Below, piece after piece: positions 7,501-15,328 of a DNA stretch of 64,000 bases (position 1 is the stretch's first letter; every line of letters begins with the position of its first letter). The DNA is from Closterium sp. Naga37s-1 (taxonomy: Eukaryota; Streptophyta; Zygnematophyceae; Desmidiales; Closteriaceae), in contig CANJKZ010000068.1 of the NCBI GenBank assembly GCA_947471745.1, positions 4,107,501 through 4,171,500 on the forward strand, read 5' to 3'. The position numbers and the translations under genes were made by a program. The notes beneath the pieces are model-generated. The model searched no databases and was not told the origin of the DNA. It saw nothing but the letters and a program-made list of their open reading frames with translations.

Positions 7501-10490
7501 ACCAGGAAGAGTGGGGGTGGGGGGAGGGACGGAGTGCGGTAGGGGAAGAGGCGGTAGTAGGGGACCGACTCGTCAAACGTGACGTCCTGGGAGGACAGAA
7601 CACGGCGAGAGGTGGGGTGGTAAAACTGCCACCCAGGCGCGTCAGGGGGGAACCCCAGGAAGACGCAAGGAGCAGCACGAGGGGATAGTTTGTCCGCAGA
7701 CAGGTCGCGGACAAACGCCCGAGATCCCCAGACCCGGAACGCCGACGCATCGCCAACCTTCCCCGTCCACAGCAAGGCTGGGGAGGTCTCCGGCCTGGAG
7801 ACCCTGGGGTGGAGGTTGATCTGATGCGCCGCGTACCTCACCGCAAACGGCCACAGAAAATGGGGGGCAGCCGCATGCATCATAGACGTACGAGCGACGT
7901 CCATGACCATGCCAATGTGGCGCTCAGCAATCCCATTTTGCTGCGGTGAGTCCGGAAGCGTGAAGGTCTGACGGATGCCCCGTGCACGACAGTAGGCACG
8001 CAAAAGGCCAGAGGAGAACTCTCCGCCTCTGTCCGAGTGCAGACGCAGAACAGGAAAGTCCGAGCCGAAGCTCTGCCTGAGCTGGAGACGAGCTGCGCGG
8101 ATCCAGTCGATCAGCACCTCAGTGACATCACCCTTGCTGCGCAAGGGGAAGACTGTGGTGTAACGCGAGTAGTCGTCAACAACGAGCAGGAAGTAGCGCT
8201 CGTGACCCTGTCCACGGACGCGGGCTGGGCCCCACACGTCCATGTGAAGTGTCTGCAACGGGGCCTCTGTCGAAGGAAACTGGGAGGAGTGAGGGGCAGC
8301 ACGCTGGCGCCCCTCGACACAGGGGACACAGGCAGGGCCAGGGCCCTGAGGAAGGGGAGGGAGGGACCGGGGGAGACCGGACACAAGAAGACGGGAGGCC
8401 ATACCTCTGAGCCGAAGCAGAGAGGGGTGGCCAAGGCGGTGGTGCCAGAGGAGAGTCTCGTGAGACAGGAGACGACACGAACAGGGGGCAGACTCAGGAC
8501 CAGACCTGGACGCCGCAGCAAACACCTGACCCGACGTAACTACCCTACCAGACTCAGCAACTGGAGGAGACGCAGTGGTCAGAGTGTACAGGCTCGACCC
8601 CGGCTGACGGGTGAACGTAGCCAGGTGTCGGCCTGTGCCAGCCTCTGTACAGTGGGTCACTCGCTGACGTGCAGGAGTGAACTGGTGGACACCCGCATCC
8701 TGTAGGTCAGCACCACTCACCAGGTTCGTCGAGAACGAGGGGAGGTAGAGACCAGACAGGGTGCCAGAGGGAGCCGCCGGACACGGGAGGACTGTGGAGA
8801 AACGAGACAGGACCGGACCCCCAGAGGGGTCAGCCAGAGACACCGCAACCGGCCGACTAAGCGGCATGAGTGTGGTGCGGTCCCGAAAGAAGGAGCGAGA
8901 CGCCCCAGAGTCAAGAGTGAAGGTGAGGGAGGCCGAAGCCGACGCGGTACCTGAGAGAGCAGACTCACCAGTACCTGAGGACGCAGACACACCAGCACCT
9001 AGAGCAGCAGCGTCGTAAGCACCTAGGGCAGCAGCCTCACCAGTACCTAGAGCAGCAGTCTCAATGCCCGGATCGGGCTGGAAACACCGGTAACAGGCAC
9101 CCTCATCACTAATAGACACAGCATACATGGCAGAAAGAATAGCATCAAAGTCCAGATCAAAGATGGCAACCCCCGCCCTAGACAGCTCGTCCAAGCGAGG
9201 GATCTCGGAGGCCTCCGGGAACTGGTGACGCCATGCGTCCGTCAAGCGGCCAAAGCAGCGCGGAGTGGGGTGCGCACCCCCACACTGCTCACCCGCACGG
9301 TCGCCGGTGCGCAAGACGTAGGTACACGGACCAAAACCCCCACCCCGCTGGCGTGCAGTGTACCACTCACGGAGCTGCTGAGGGGACAGGGTCGCACGAC
9401 CACGCTGCTGCCGCTGGCGCGAGCCACCACCGGAGCCACTCCTCTGCAAAGACCCGCGACCAGCTCCACCGCCACCCCCACCGCCTCCACCGCCTCCGCT
9501 GCCTCCACTGCCGCCGCCGCCTCCACCGCCTCCTCCACCGCCGCCTCCTCCGCCACCTCCGCTACCACCGCCACCGCCGCCGCGGCCTCCGCCTCCACTG
9601 CCGCCACCGAACCCCCCACCCCCACCTCCACCTCCACCGCTACCCCCACTCCCCCCACTGCCTCCACCTCCACCTCCACCGCCCGCTCCTCCAGCTCCCT
9701 TGCCCCCCTTGCCCTTGCCAGGGCGGCGTCTCCCGCTAGGGGCAGACGCCGCACCGACCGACTCAAGACCAAGGAGGTCGGCCGAAGCAGCAGAGACAAC
9801 AGAGGGCAGCAGGGGGGAGGGAGAACACCCCTCAAAGATGGGGGTGCGCGGGTCACCTCGAGAGGCTCCTACAGCGACTATGCTCTTTTCTATCGCGAGG
9901 AGGGCCTTCTCGAGGAGGTCTACAGTGAGTGTGGTGGGACAGACTGAGAGAAAGTGGTCCCTGACTACTCGAAGGGAGTCAGGGAGGCGAGTGACTAGGA
10001 AGTACAGAGTGATGTACATGGGGGGGGGGTTCGCGGTGTAGAAGTCAGCAGGAAGTGCAGCGCGGTAGCGAGTGTCACTAGTGCGGAGGTGCGTAATGAG
10101 GTCAGCAACGGTGGGAAAAGAAGCAAGGTCAGGGAAGAGGTACGGCAGCATGAGACGGCTCAGTGCAGCAGTGGAAGGGGAGGAGTAGCGCGCGACTACA
10201 GCGGCGTACAAGGTCTGAGCACTCTTGTACTGACTAAAGTGCGCACGCTCGGAGGTAGGGAGGTGGCGACGCACAGCAAGACGTGCAGCAGCATCGCGCG
10301 TGGCCCACTGGGAGCGAACAGTGGCGTCAGCATCAGCAGCAGGGGCAGGGGAAGCGCCAGAGGTGAGGTCAAAGAGAGAGAGGCCGTCCGCCCTATCGCA
10401 CTGTAAGAACAGCTGTAGGTCATCTACCCAGACCTCAAAGTCAATGGCCCGACCCTCAGCGTCAAAAGTGAGGACACTAGGGGTAGCCAT
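4563..10490 (-). CDS. copia Gag-Pol polyprotein (element A)
   Basis: Single frame of about 1975 residues. In order (numbered from an upstream in-frame ATG at 10532): Gag ~15-250; glycine tract ~270-360; Cys/His motif C-x13-C-x3-H-x4-C ~403-425; aspartic protease TLDSGAS ~540; integrase zinc region (LGHPS, then CVPC) ~695-740; DDE integrase with D in HMDVWGP, D in LHSDRGGEF and E in NGIAERHIG, D-E spacing about 35; low-complexity Gly/Ala/Pro linker ~1035-1250; reverse transcriptase with YVDDL; RNase H with HADASWADD, SSCEAEIYA and YVDNKAM. I place the start at the ATG at 10490 (MATPSVL) because elements B, C and D align from there. No internal stop or frameshift, so likely functional. Confidence 0.92.
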   Translation of the reverse strand: MATPSVLTFDAEGRAIDFEVWVDDLQLFLQCDRADGLSLFDLTSGASPAPAADADATVRSQWATRDAAARLAVRRHLPTSERAHFSQYKSAQTLYAAVVARYSSPSTAALSRLMLPYLFPDLASFPTVADLITHLRTSDTRYRAALPADFYTANPPPMYITLYFLVTRLPDSLRVVRDHFLSVCPTTLTVDLLEKALLAIEKSIVAVGASRGDPRTPIFEGCSPSPLLPSVVSAASADLLGLESVGAASAPSGRRRPGKGKGGKGAGGAGGGGGGGGSGGSGGSGGGGGGGGGFGGGSGGGGRGGGGGGSGGGGGGGGGGGGGGGGGSGGSGGGGGGGGGGGAGRGSLQRSGSGGGSRQRQQRGRATLSPQQLREWYTARQRGGGFGPCTYVLRTGDRAGEQCGGAHPTPRCFGRLTDAWRHQFPEASEIPRLDELSRAGVAIFDLDFDAILSAMYAVSISDEGACYRCFQPDPGIETAALGTGEAAALGAYDAAALGAGVSASSGTGESALSGTASASASLTFTLDSGASRSFFRDRTTLMPLSRPVAVSLADPSGGPVLSRFSTVLPCPAAPSGTLSGLYLPSFSTNLVSGADLQDAGVHQFTPARQRVTHCTEAGTGRHLATFTRQPGSSLYTLTTASPPVAESGRVVTSGQVFAAASRSGPESAPCSCRLLSHETLLWHHRLGHPSLLRLRGMASRLLVSGLPRSLPPLPQGPGPACVPCVEGRQRAAPHSSQFPSTEAPLQTLHMDVWGPARVRGQGHERYFLLVVDDYSRYTTVFPLRSKGDVTEVLIDWIRAARLQLRQSFGSDFPVLRLHSDRGGEFSSGLLRAYCRARGIRQTFTLPDSPQQNGIAERHIGMVMDVARTSMMHAAAPHFLWPFAVRYAAHQINLHPRVSRPETSPALLWTGKVGDASAFRVWGSRAFVRDLSADKLSPRAAPCVFLGFPPDAPGWQFYHPTSRRVLSSQDVTFDESVPYYRLFPYRTPSLPPPPLFLVPGPPQVDPLPPQGPAPSSVSQVDAVEPVEVTGDSGAAEGAEAGGAVPGGAEPRGAGPGGVTSGGAEPRGAEPRGAEPRGAESRGAEPGGAEPRGATSGGAEPRGATPGGAEPGGAPPGGSPSASSRREPLSPQELRKWFARRWRRAAGAGGPSAAEGAAVAGPGGARPGCTGAGAAGAAETTAGSPTGGAPGAAGGSGATGGAAGAGAPAEGSGAVPAASSVAARPRPYFVPLLQQVLGLPPSTGPPPPLECPQPVSSQLQLQPTSPLPAPSPYTGPTGGLAERREPASRPASPVRAARTSGRGSRQRPPPVPGTHRMSLRPSTAPLRAPLPSPPESSLPALADPESDSLRAASPTVTRLLATVVTDPSFESTAASALVTELVDFAARCRLDYAASLVAESESVCPPSIGGECALGTDVLEDRQEEFQCLAAASPHLVSVLLTPEGDPDALDIPTPRSYAEAIEGPYSSQWQAAMDAEMASWKSTGTYVDAVPPPGANIVSGMWIFRVKRPPGSPPVFKARYVARGFSQRQGVDYFQTFSPTPKMTTLRVLLHVAAHRDYELHSLDFSTAFLQGSLHEEIWLRRPPGFTGSFPPGTQWSLRRPVYGLRQAPREWHDTLRTTLAALGFAPSTADPSLFLRTDTSLPPFYILVYVDDLVFATADTAGLAYVKSELQKRHTCTDLGELRSYLGLQITRDRARRTITLTQSHMVQQVLQRFGFTYSSPQATPLSTRHSLSALPSDESVESSGPYPELVGCLMYLMTCTRPDLAYPLSILARYVAPGRHRPEHMAAAKRVLRYLCSTSGMGLVLGGRSPVVLTGHADASWADDQATQRSSQGYTFSLGSGSVSWRATRSSSVLGSSCEAEIYAGAMAAQELRWLTYLLTDLGELPRSPPVLYVDNKAMLALCREQRLEHRTKHIALRYFLARELQQRGQLRLAYVASEANTADVFTKALPPCDHQRFCTQLGLVPVLPHLLSS
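7140..7400 (-). repeat. 15-bp tandem repeat in the Pol linker of element A
   Basis: In-frame 15-bp repeats encoding GGAEP/RGAEP pentapeptides between integrase and reverse transcriptase. The same linker is expanded differently in B (near 40300-40470) and C (near 57480-57720), so its length differs between copies without breaking the frame. Confidence 0.8.
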
Positions 10491-10559
10491 GACAGCAGTA
10501 GACCAGCAGTGCAAGGAGTAGGGGAAGAGCACGCAGTGACAGAGGGTCTGTGCTCACCG

Positions 10560-11500
10560 GACAGGGCTGCTCGGGCAGCTCGGCTGCAGGGCGGCTCGGC
10601 CGCTGGGCGGCTCGGCGGCTGGGCGGCCCGGCGGCTGGGCGGCTCGGCAGCTGGGCGGCTCGGCGGCTGGGCGGTCGGCTGCACGGCGGCTCGGCTGGTG
10701 GGCGGCCGGGCGGCTCGGCTGCAGCGCGGCTCGGCGGCGGGGCGGCTCGGCTGCTCTGCTGCTGGGCGGCTCGGCTGCGCTGCTGTTGGGCGGCTCGGCT
10801 GGGCCGCTGACGTAGGGCGGCGGGGCCGCTGTAGAGGAGTGGCGGGGCCGCTGCAGAAAGACGGCGGGGCCGCTGGGTAGTGAGGCGGCGGGGCCGCGAA
10901 GACGGGCGGCGGGGCCGCTGCAGAGAAGCGGCGGGGCCGCAGTGAAGGGCGGCGGGGCCGCAACGAGAGAGGCGGCGGGGCCGCAGCGAGAGAAGCGGCG
11001 GGGCCGCGAAGTCGGGCGGCGGGGCCGCTGAGTAGGGCGGCGGGGCCGCAGTGAGAGGCGGCGGGGCCGCAGCGAGAGAGGCGGCGGGGCCGCGAAGACG
11101 GGTGGCGGGGCCGCAGTGAGTGGCGGCGGGGCCGCAGCGAGAGATGGCGGCGGGGCCGCGAAGACGGGCGGCGGGGCCGCAACGAGAGAGGCGGCGGGGC
11201 CGCAGAAAAGGGCGGCGACGGGCCGTGGGCGGCGCGAAGTCGCAGGTAAGGGCGGCGACGGGCCGGGGCGGCTCGAAGCCGTAGGTAGAGGCGGCGCGAA
11301 GCCGCGGGAAGGGCGGCGACGGGCCTGGGCGGCGCGAAGCCGCAGGTAGGGGCGGCGCGAAGCCGCCGGTGAGGGCGGCGCAAAGCCGCGGGTAAGGGCG
11401 GCGACGGTCCGGGAAAAGGGCGGCGCGCCGCAGCCGCTAGGGCGGCTCGACGCGACCGTAAGGGCGGCGCGACGGGCCGCTAGGTGCGACTCGACGGGCC
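10560..11500 (-). repeat. GC-rich tandem-repeat leader of element A
   Basis: Untranslated leader between primer site and gag, made of two repeat fields: cggctgggcggctcggc-like units (10560-10800), then ggcggcggggccgc units separated by short variable purine spacers (10805-11400). A homologous field lies in the same place in elements B and C. Confidence 0.8.
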
Positions 11501-11573
11501 GCTAAAAAAAAAGGCAGGCGCGACTCGAGGCGCGCTTCGGTGGGCCCAAGGAACAGTCCCTAGGAGGGGACCT

Positions 11574-11585
11574 GCTCTGATTCCA
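11574..11585 (-). other. tRNA primer-binding site of element A
   Basis: Minus-strand TGGAATCAGAGC directly after the 5' LTR. It differs by one base from TGGTATCAGAGC, the usual plant copia site complementary to the 3' end of initiator tRNA-Met. Confidence 0.85.
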
Positions 11586-11717
11586 TGTGAGAATGAGAAC
11601 GAGAATGAATGAACTATGAAATGAAGTGAGTACAAATATGAAACCCTAATTGGTTGTACCCCCTATGGGATACCCCACTATAGCCTACACAACAGCATAA
11701 GCTATAATGTTCTGACA
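11586..11717 (-). repeat. 5' LTR of element A
   Basis: 132-bp LTR paired with 4219-4350, TG..CA ends, followed by the target duplication AGCCT at 11718-11722. In element orientation it carries the promoter. Confidence 0.92.
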
Positions 11718-11722
11718 AGCCT

Positions 11723-11756
11723 AACATCACTAACATGATATAAACATGTTTTGACA
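11723..11756 (-). repeat. LTR of element E, part 2
   Basis: 34 bp continuing the LTR interrupted at 4218; it ends TTTGACA, mirroring the TGTCAG start. Base 11757 onward is the reverse transcriptase of element G, so this is the outer end of E. Confidence 0.8.
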
Positions 11757-11757
11757 C

Positions 11758-12756
11758 GTCCTACTCGTCGTCTACGTCGACGACTTACTTTACATCGGCA
11801 GCTCGGCCGACATTGTTTCTTACTTTGAAGGGGAGCTGAAAACCTACCTGATTAATACAATCTCCACCGATGCCACTCAGTATCTTGGGCTCAACATCAC
11901 CGAGACCCCTACTGCTATTCATCTCTCCGCCGAGAAATTCGCCGAGAAGCTGCTGAAACGTTTCCCTCTACCGATAAGTACTTCTCAAACTCTGTTCCGC
12001 TCTACTCCAGTAGCTGAATCCGAGCCTCTCACCTCTGCGGGTGTGACACTCTATCAGCAACTTCTGGGTAGCCTACTCTTCGCAGATGTGACATGCCGAC
12101 CGGATTTAGCTTATTCGGCTAGCCAGCTCGCTCAATATCTTAAGCGAGCAGAAGGGGAGAACCTACGGGAGCTGGAAGCAGCTGTTTCGTACTTCGTATC
12201 TACACCTACTATCGGACTGACGTATCATAAGTCGCCGAAGTCGCGGCTAGCTCTACTCGGCTACGTAGATGCAGATCACGCGGGTGATACTACAAACAGG
12301 CGCTCACGTACGGGTTATATCTTCCGCCTTGAGCCCGTGGGAACAATCTCCTGGCAGTCATCCAAGCTGGAGCTGATTGCACTTTCATCAGCTGAGGCAA
12401 AATTCATCGCTGCATGCACTGCCATGAAGGAAGGACTTTACCTTCGCGAATTGCTTAGCGAAGCAAAGTTACTGGACATGTCACAGTTTCAGCTCTTCTG
12501 CGACAACCAGTCTGCAATTCGCATCGCAAACAAGTCCGGGTTCGCGAATCGAGCCAAACACATTTCACTTCGCCACATCTTCGTCAAGGACGAAATCGGG
12601 CAAGGCAAGTTACAGCTCGATTACTGTCCCACGAGCGAAATGGCTGCGGATCACTTGACCAAACGCCTGCCACGTCCGAAATTCCAGTACTGCATGATGC
12701 TGACTGGACTCGGTCATATCACCAACAACACCGACAACATCGAACTCCATAATTGA
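11758..12756 (+). pseudogene. copia reverse transcriptase C-part plus RNase H (element G), 5'-truncated by insertion
   Basis: 333 codons open without a stop, starting mid-domain at VLLVVYVDDLLYIG (reverse transcriptase catalytic YVDD) because element E inserted there. It continues through the thumb (YLGLNITETP, RPDLAYSASQLAQY) into RNase H (DADHAGDTTNRRS, SSAEAKFIA, FCDNQSAIRIA, RAKHISLRHIFVKDEI, ADHLTK) and ends TGA. It differs strongly in sequence and base composition from the GC-rich family of A-E and looks like a conventional plant copia lineage. The part upstream of the insertion is not in the window. Confidence 0.9.
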
Positions 12757-12763
12757 AGGGGAG
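12757..12763 (+). other. polypurine tract of element G
   Basis: Purine run aggggag between the RNase H stop codon and the LTR start TGTTGG, the usual arrangement in plant copia elements. Confidence 0.75.
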
Positions 12764-12831
12764 TGTTGGATAAAGAAATTTGACTTATACAGTTCAGTAG
12801 TTCGATCTACAGTAGTATCGAAGTACTCTTA

Positions 12832-12979
12832 GAGCGTATTCCTATCCTCCTATCAATCTGACCTCCTATCAAGCTCACACTGGAAAATCCCCTAAACCCA
12901 AAACCTCTCGCTACTTTTACCAGGCAAAAAGTACAATCTTGATAGGAGGTCAGATTGATAGGAGGATAGGAATACGCTC
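12832..12979. mobile_element. Tourist-like MITE (148 bp)
   Basis: Two perfect 42-bp inverted arms (12832-12873 and 12938-12979) starting GAGCGTATTCC around a 64-bp centre, flanked by the 3-bp direct repeat TTA (12829-12831, 12980-12982). TTA/TAA duplications are characteristic of PIF/Harbinger transposons and their MITEs. No coding capacity. Confidence 0.85.
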
Positions 12980-13128
12980 TTATATATGTATGTTACTGTA
13001 GCAGGTGTCCCTTCGCATGAGTTACATGTAGTAGTGCGAACAGTCGCGCGACTGTTCGCGTGACACATGATTATACCCCTTCGTAGAGTCGATTCAATAT
13101 CTAGCGCGTTTCATGAACAGGTACATCT

Positions 13129-13473
13129 TGTCAGAGGTCCACTGGTGATCCCCGATTGATCCTAGGGAAGGGTTACAGGCATGTTGGCCTGGGGGGTTAT
13201 GGGTGCACTGACCCGCTACTTAACAAGCTCTTTTATCCCAATGGTCTAGTGGTTGGGATTCTGACATGGTATCAGAGCGAAGGTCTCGGGTTCGAATCCC
13301 AGTGTGTGCACTTCGGGCATCCCAGTGCGGGGGGGTGTCAGAGGTCCACTGGTGATCCCCGATTGATCCTAGGGAAGGGTTACAGGCATGTTGGCCTGGG
13401 GGGTTATGGGTGCATTGACCCGCTACTTAACAAGCCCTTTTATCCCAATGGTCTAGTGGTTGGGATTCTGACA
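13129..13473 (+). mobile_element. TRIM-type miniature LTR retrotransposon (345 bp)
   Basis: Two 138-bp near-identical LTRs (13129-13266 and 13336-13473, TGTCAGAGG..TTCTGACA), a canonical primer site TGGTATCAGAGC at 13267-13278, a 69-bp interior without a gene and a GC/G-rich purine tract (gcggggggg) before the second LTR. Flanked by the 5-bp target duplication CATCT (13124-13128, 13474-13478). Its LTR ends TGTCAG..CTGACA match those of the copia family in this window, which probably supplies its enzymes. The ggttcgaatcc stretch after the primer site resembles a tRNA B box and is probably extended antisense tRNA similarity. Confidence 0.9.
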
Positions 13474-13642
13474 CATCTCTGAATAGGTACTTTCGTAGAC
13501 TATAAATATATTGTATCTCTTCTTTATTACCGTATTTAATTCTTATTCTCACCATTTTGCAGCACAGGAATTCAAGTCTTCTGCTGCAATACTTTACAGA
13601 GGCTAAACTCTAAAAGATCCTAAGGACTTTCTCAGTTCAACA

Positions 13643-15328
13643 ACGCGCATGCGCTTATGCCCTATACTCATTTACAAGCCCCCCCCCCCCCCCCTAAAAT
13701 ACGGTATTAACAGTCTTATCCTGTCCAACAAAGATCCCGTGGTTGTTCTAATACATTTGAACGATAAAGTGGGGTTGCAATATTATTTCAAGGTAATCAT
13801 TGTCATCGAAGGCATGAATGAGCTAACCTTTTAATGGAGAAAGACACAAACGATAACAATATGTTGCGTGCGAGCTAGCCTATGCAATTCTGGCCACCAA
13901 GTTTGAGCTATTCCCGAGGCGTAGGCTGACTCAGCCTTGTAAGGTAATGCGTTTGAAAAAATGGCACAATCGGTAACGGGCGAAGAAGTGGCAAGCCTAT
14001 GAACGGTGTGTACGCCAGGAGGTAAGATGTGCGAAAGCATTCCTGATGTTTTATGTAATGCATGATTTGCTATTGCGTCCAACTTATGCGGGGCTTACTT
14101 TATGGAGTGTGCAGCTTCAATCTGCCTTCCCCTTTACCCATCCATGCCCCGCTTGTCATCCCGCCTAGGCTCGCGATTCAGGGCTTGGCAAACTCGCTGC
14201 AATTCTGTTTGCTGCGGTGGCAGCAGATCTTTGGTCGGTGTATCGTGATCTTCGGGCACCCACCCCATGTATTCCCACTCCCCTCCTCTCCCCACCACCC
14301 TCCCCCCCCCCCCCCCCCCCCCCCTCCCCCCTTTCTCTTACATCCCATGTCAAAGTCCCCCCTCCCCCGACCCTGTCCCCGAAAACTTGATGGTCCTTCC
14401 GCCTCCCCATAAGCTGGATGAATTGCGGCTGCCCACACTCTCGGGTGGGCACTGCACTGTAACCATCCTCGAGTCGCAAAAGACTAGGTGCATGTGGGCG
14501 CTATGCTCTCCGCCATCATAAGAACCCTACCTCACAATCGATATGCGTCGCTGATGTCGCTAAACTTCGCATTATCGAAGACATGTGACCTGCATCTGCA
14601 GAATTGACTTTCGTAAGGTCGTTCGCAAGCAACCCGACACCCAACCCAATAGCTCCAGCGAGACAAATGTCTCCAGTGAACTCGTATTGTACAGTATCAC
14701 CTTCGCAGCCTATCCCGTGCCAGCTGGAGCACTCAAGCGACGAACCGCACTAGGTGAGGCGGCGGCGCGCCACCACTGAATTCTGGCAAGGGCGAGTTGT
14801 TTTCTTCGTTTACAATTGACTTTGGAAGGTTCATTCTGGTGCATATTGGTCTAAACCGGTGGAAAGAAATATACCGCTCCCAAACGTGGCTGAACGTAAT
14901 ATACCGCGTCAAAAGAAAGAATGACCCGCCCTGTAAGGACCTTCTGGAAATCGCGTCCTCGCGTTGGCGCAGCAAATCAGCTCCGCCTGGTGTTCTTGGG
15001 GGAGGACTGAGCGGAAGACCCATTCCGCTTGAGCGGAAGCACAACGCCCGCAACGCAAGAAGATTCTAGCTGGTCCAATTCTTGACACTTGCGCTGTATT
15101 TGCACCACTCGCTGTCTCCTCATTCACACCTTCATGCTCAGAAATACATCAACTCTGGTCGAGCTTTGGCCAGGTCAGAAAATAGCTACTTCGGGAATTG
15201 AACGAGTGGGCCAGCGGGAGTCTCCAGCAGCGCATTTCGCGTACGCTGTGGCGCGCCACCCTCAACTCATTCCCATTTCACCCCACCGCGCTTTCACCTC
15301 GCTTTCGTGCCGCCATTGAGTTTCGACC
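13643..15328. other. intergenic, no gene recognised
   Basis: About 1.7 kb with C homopolymers at 13678-13694 and near 14301-14324 and only short unconvincing ORFs (up to about 116 codons). It contains the upstream region of the gene at 15329; I see no clear TATA box. Confidence 0.5.

Larger units (their letters stand above)
4219..11717 (-). mobile_element. full-length, apparently intact Ty1/copia retrotransposon A
   Basis: A 7.5-kb element on the minus strand: 132-bp LTRs at both ends differing at one position by eye, 5-bp target duplication AGCCT (4214-4218 and 11718-11722), primer site at 11574-11585, GC-rich leader, one unbroken gag-pol frame and a purine tract (reverse complement of 4351-4361). 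Near-identical LTRs and the open frame imply a recent insertion. It sits in the LTR of element E. Confidence 0.93.
12764..13642 (+). repeat. 3' LTR of element G, carrying nested MITE and TRIM
   Basis: Begins TGTTGGA right after the purine tract and ends TTCAACA, giving matching inverted ends. Total 879 bp; without the TRIM and its duplicated target (350 bp) and the MITE it would be under 400 bp. No second copy is in the window, so the right end is inferred from the terminal motif alone. Confidence 0.7.

Noticed and set aside
8037..9947. Long plus-strand ORFs over element A gag-pol (and similar over B, C and D)
   Set aside because: Antisense shadows caused by high GC content; no domain and no conservation beyond that forced by the true frame.
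13228..13310. Functional tRNA gene suggested by ggtctagtggtt and ggttcgaatcc
   Set aside because: The segment spans an LTR end and the primer site of the TRIM element; the motifs are explained by the LTR and extended antisense tRNA similarity, and no cloverleaf forms.
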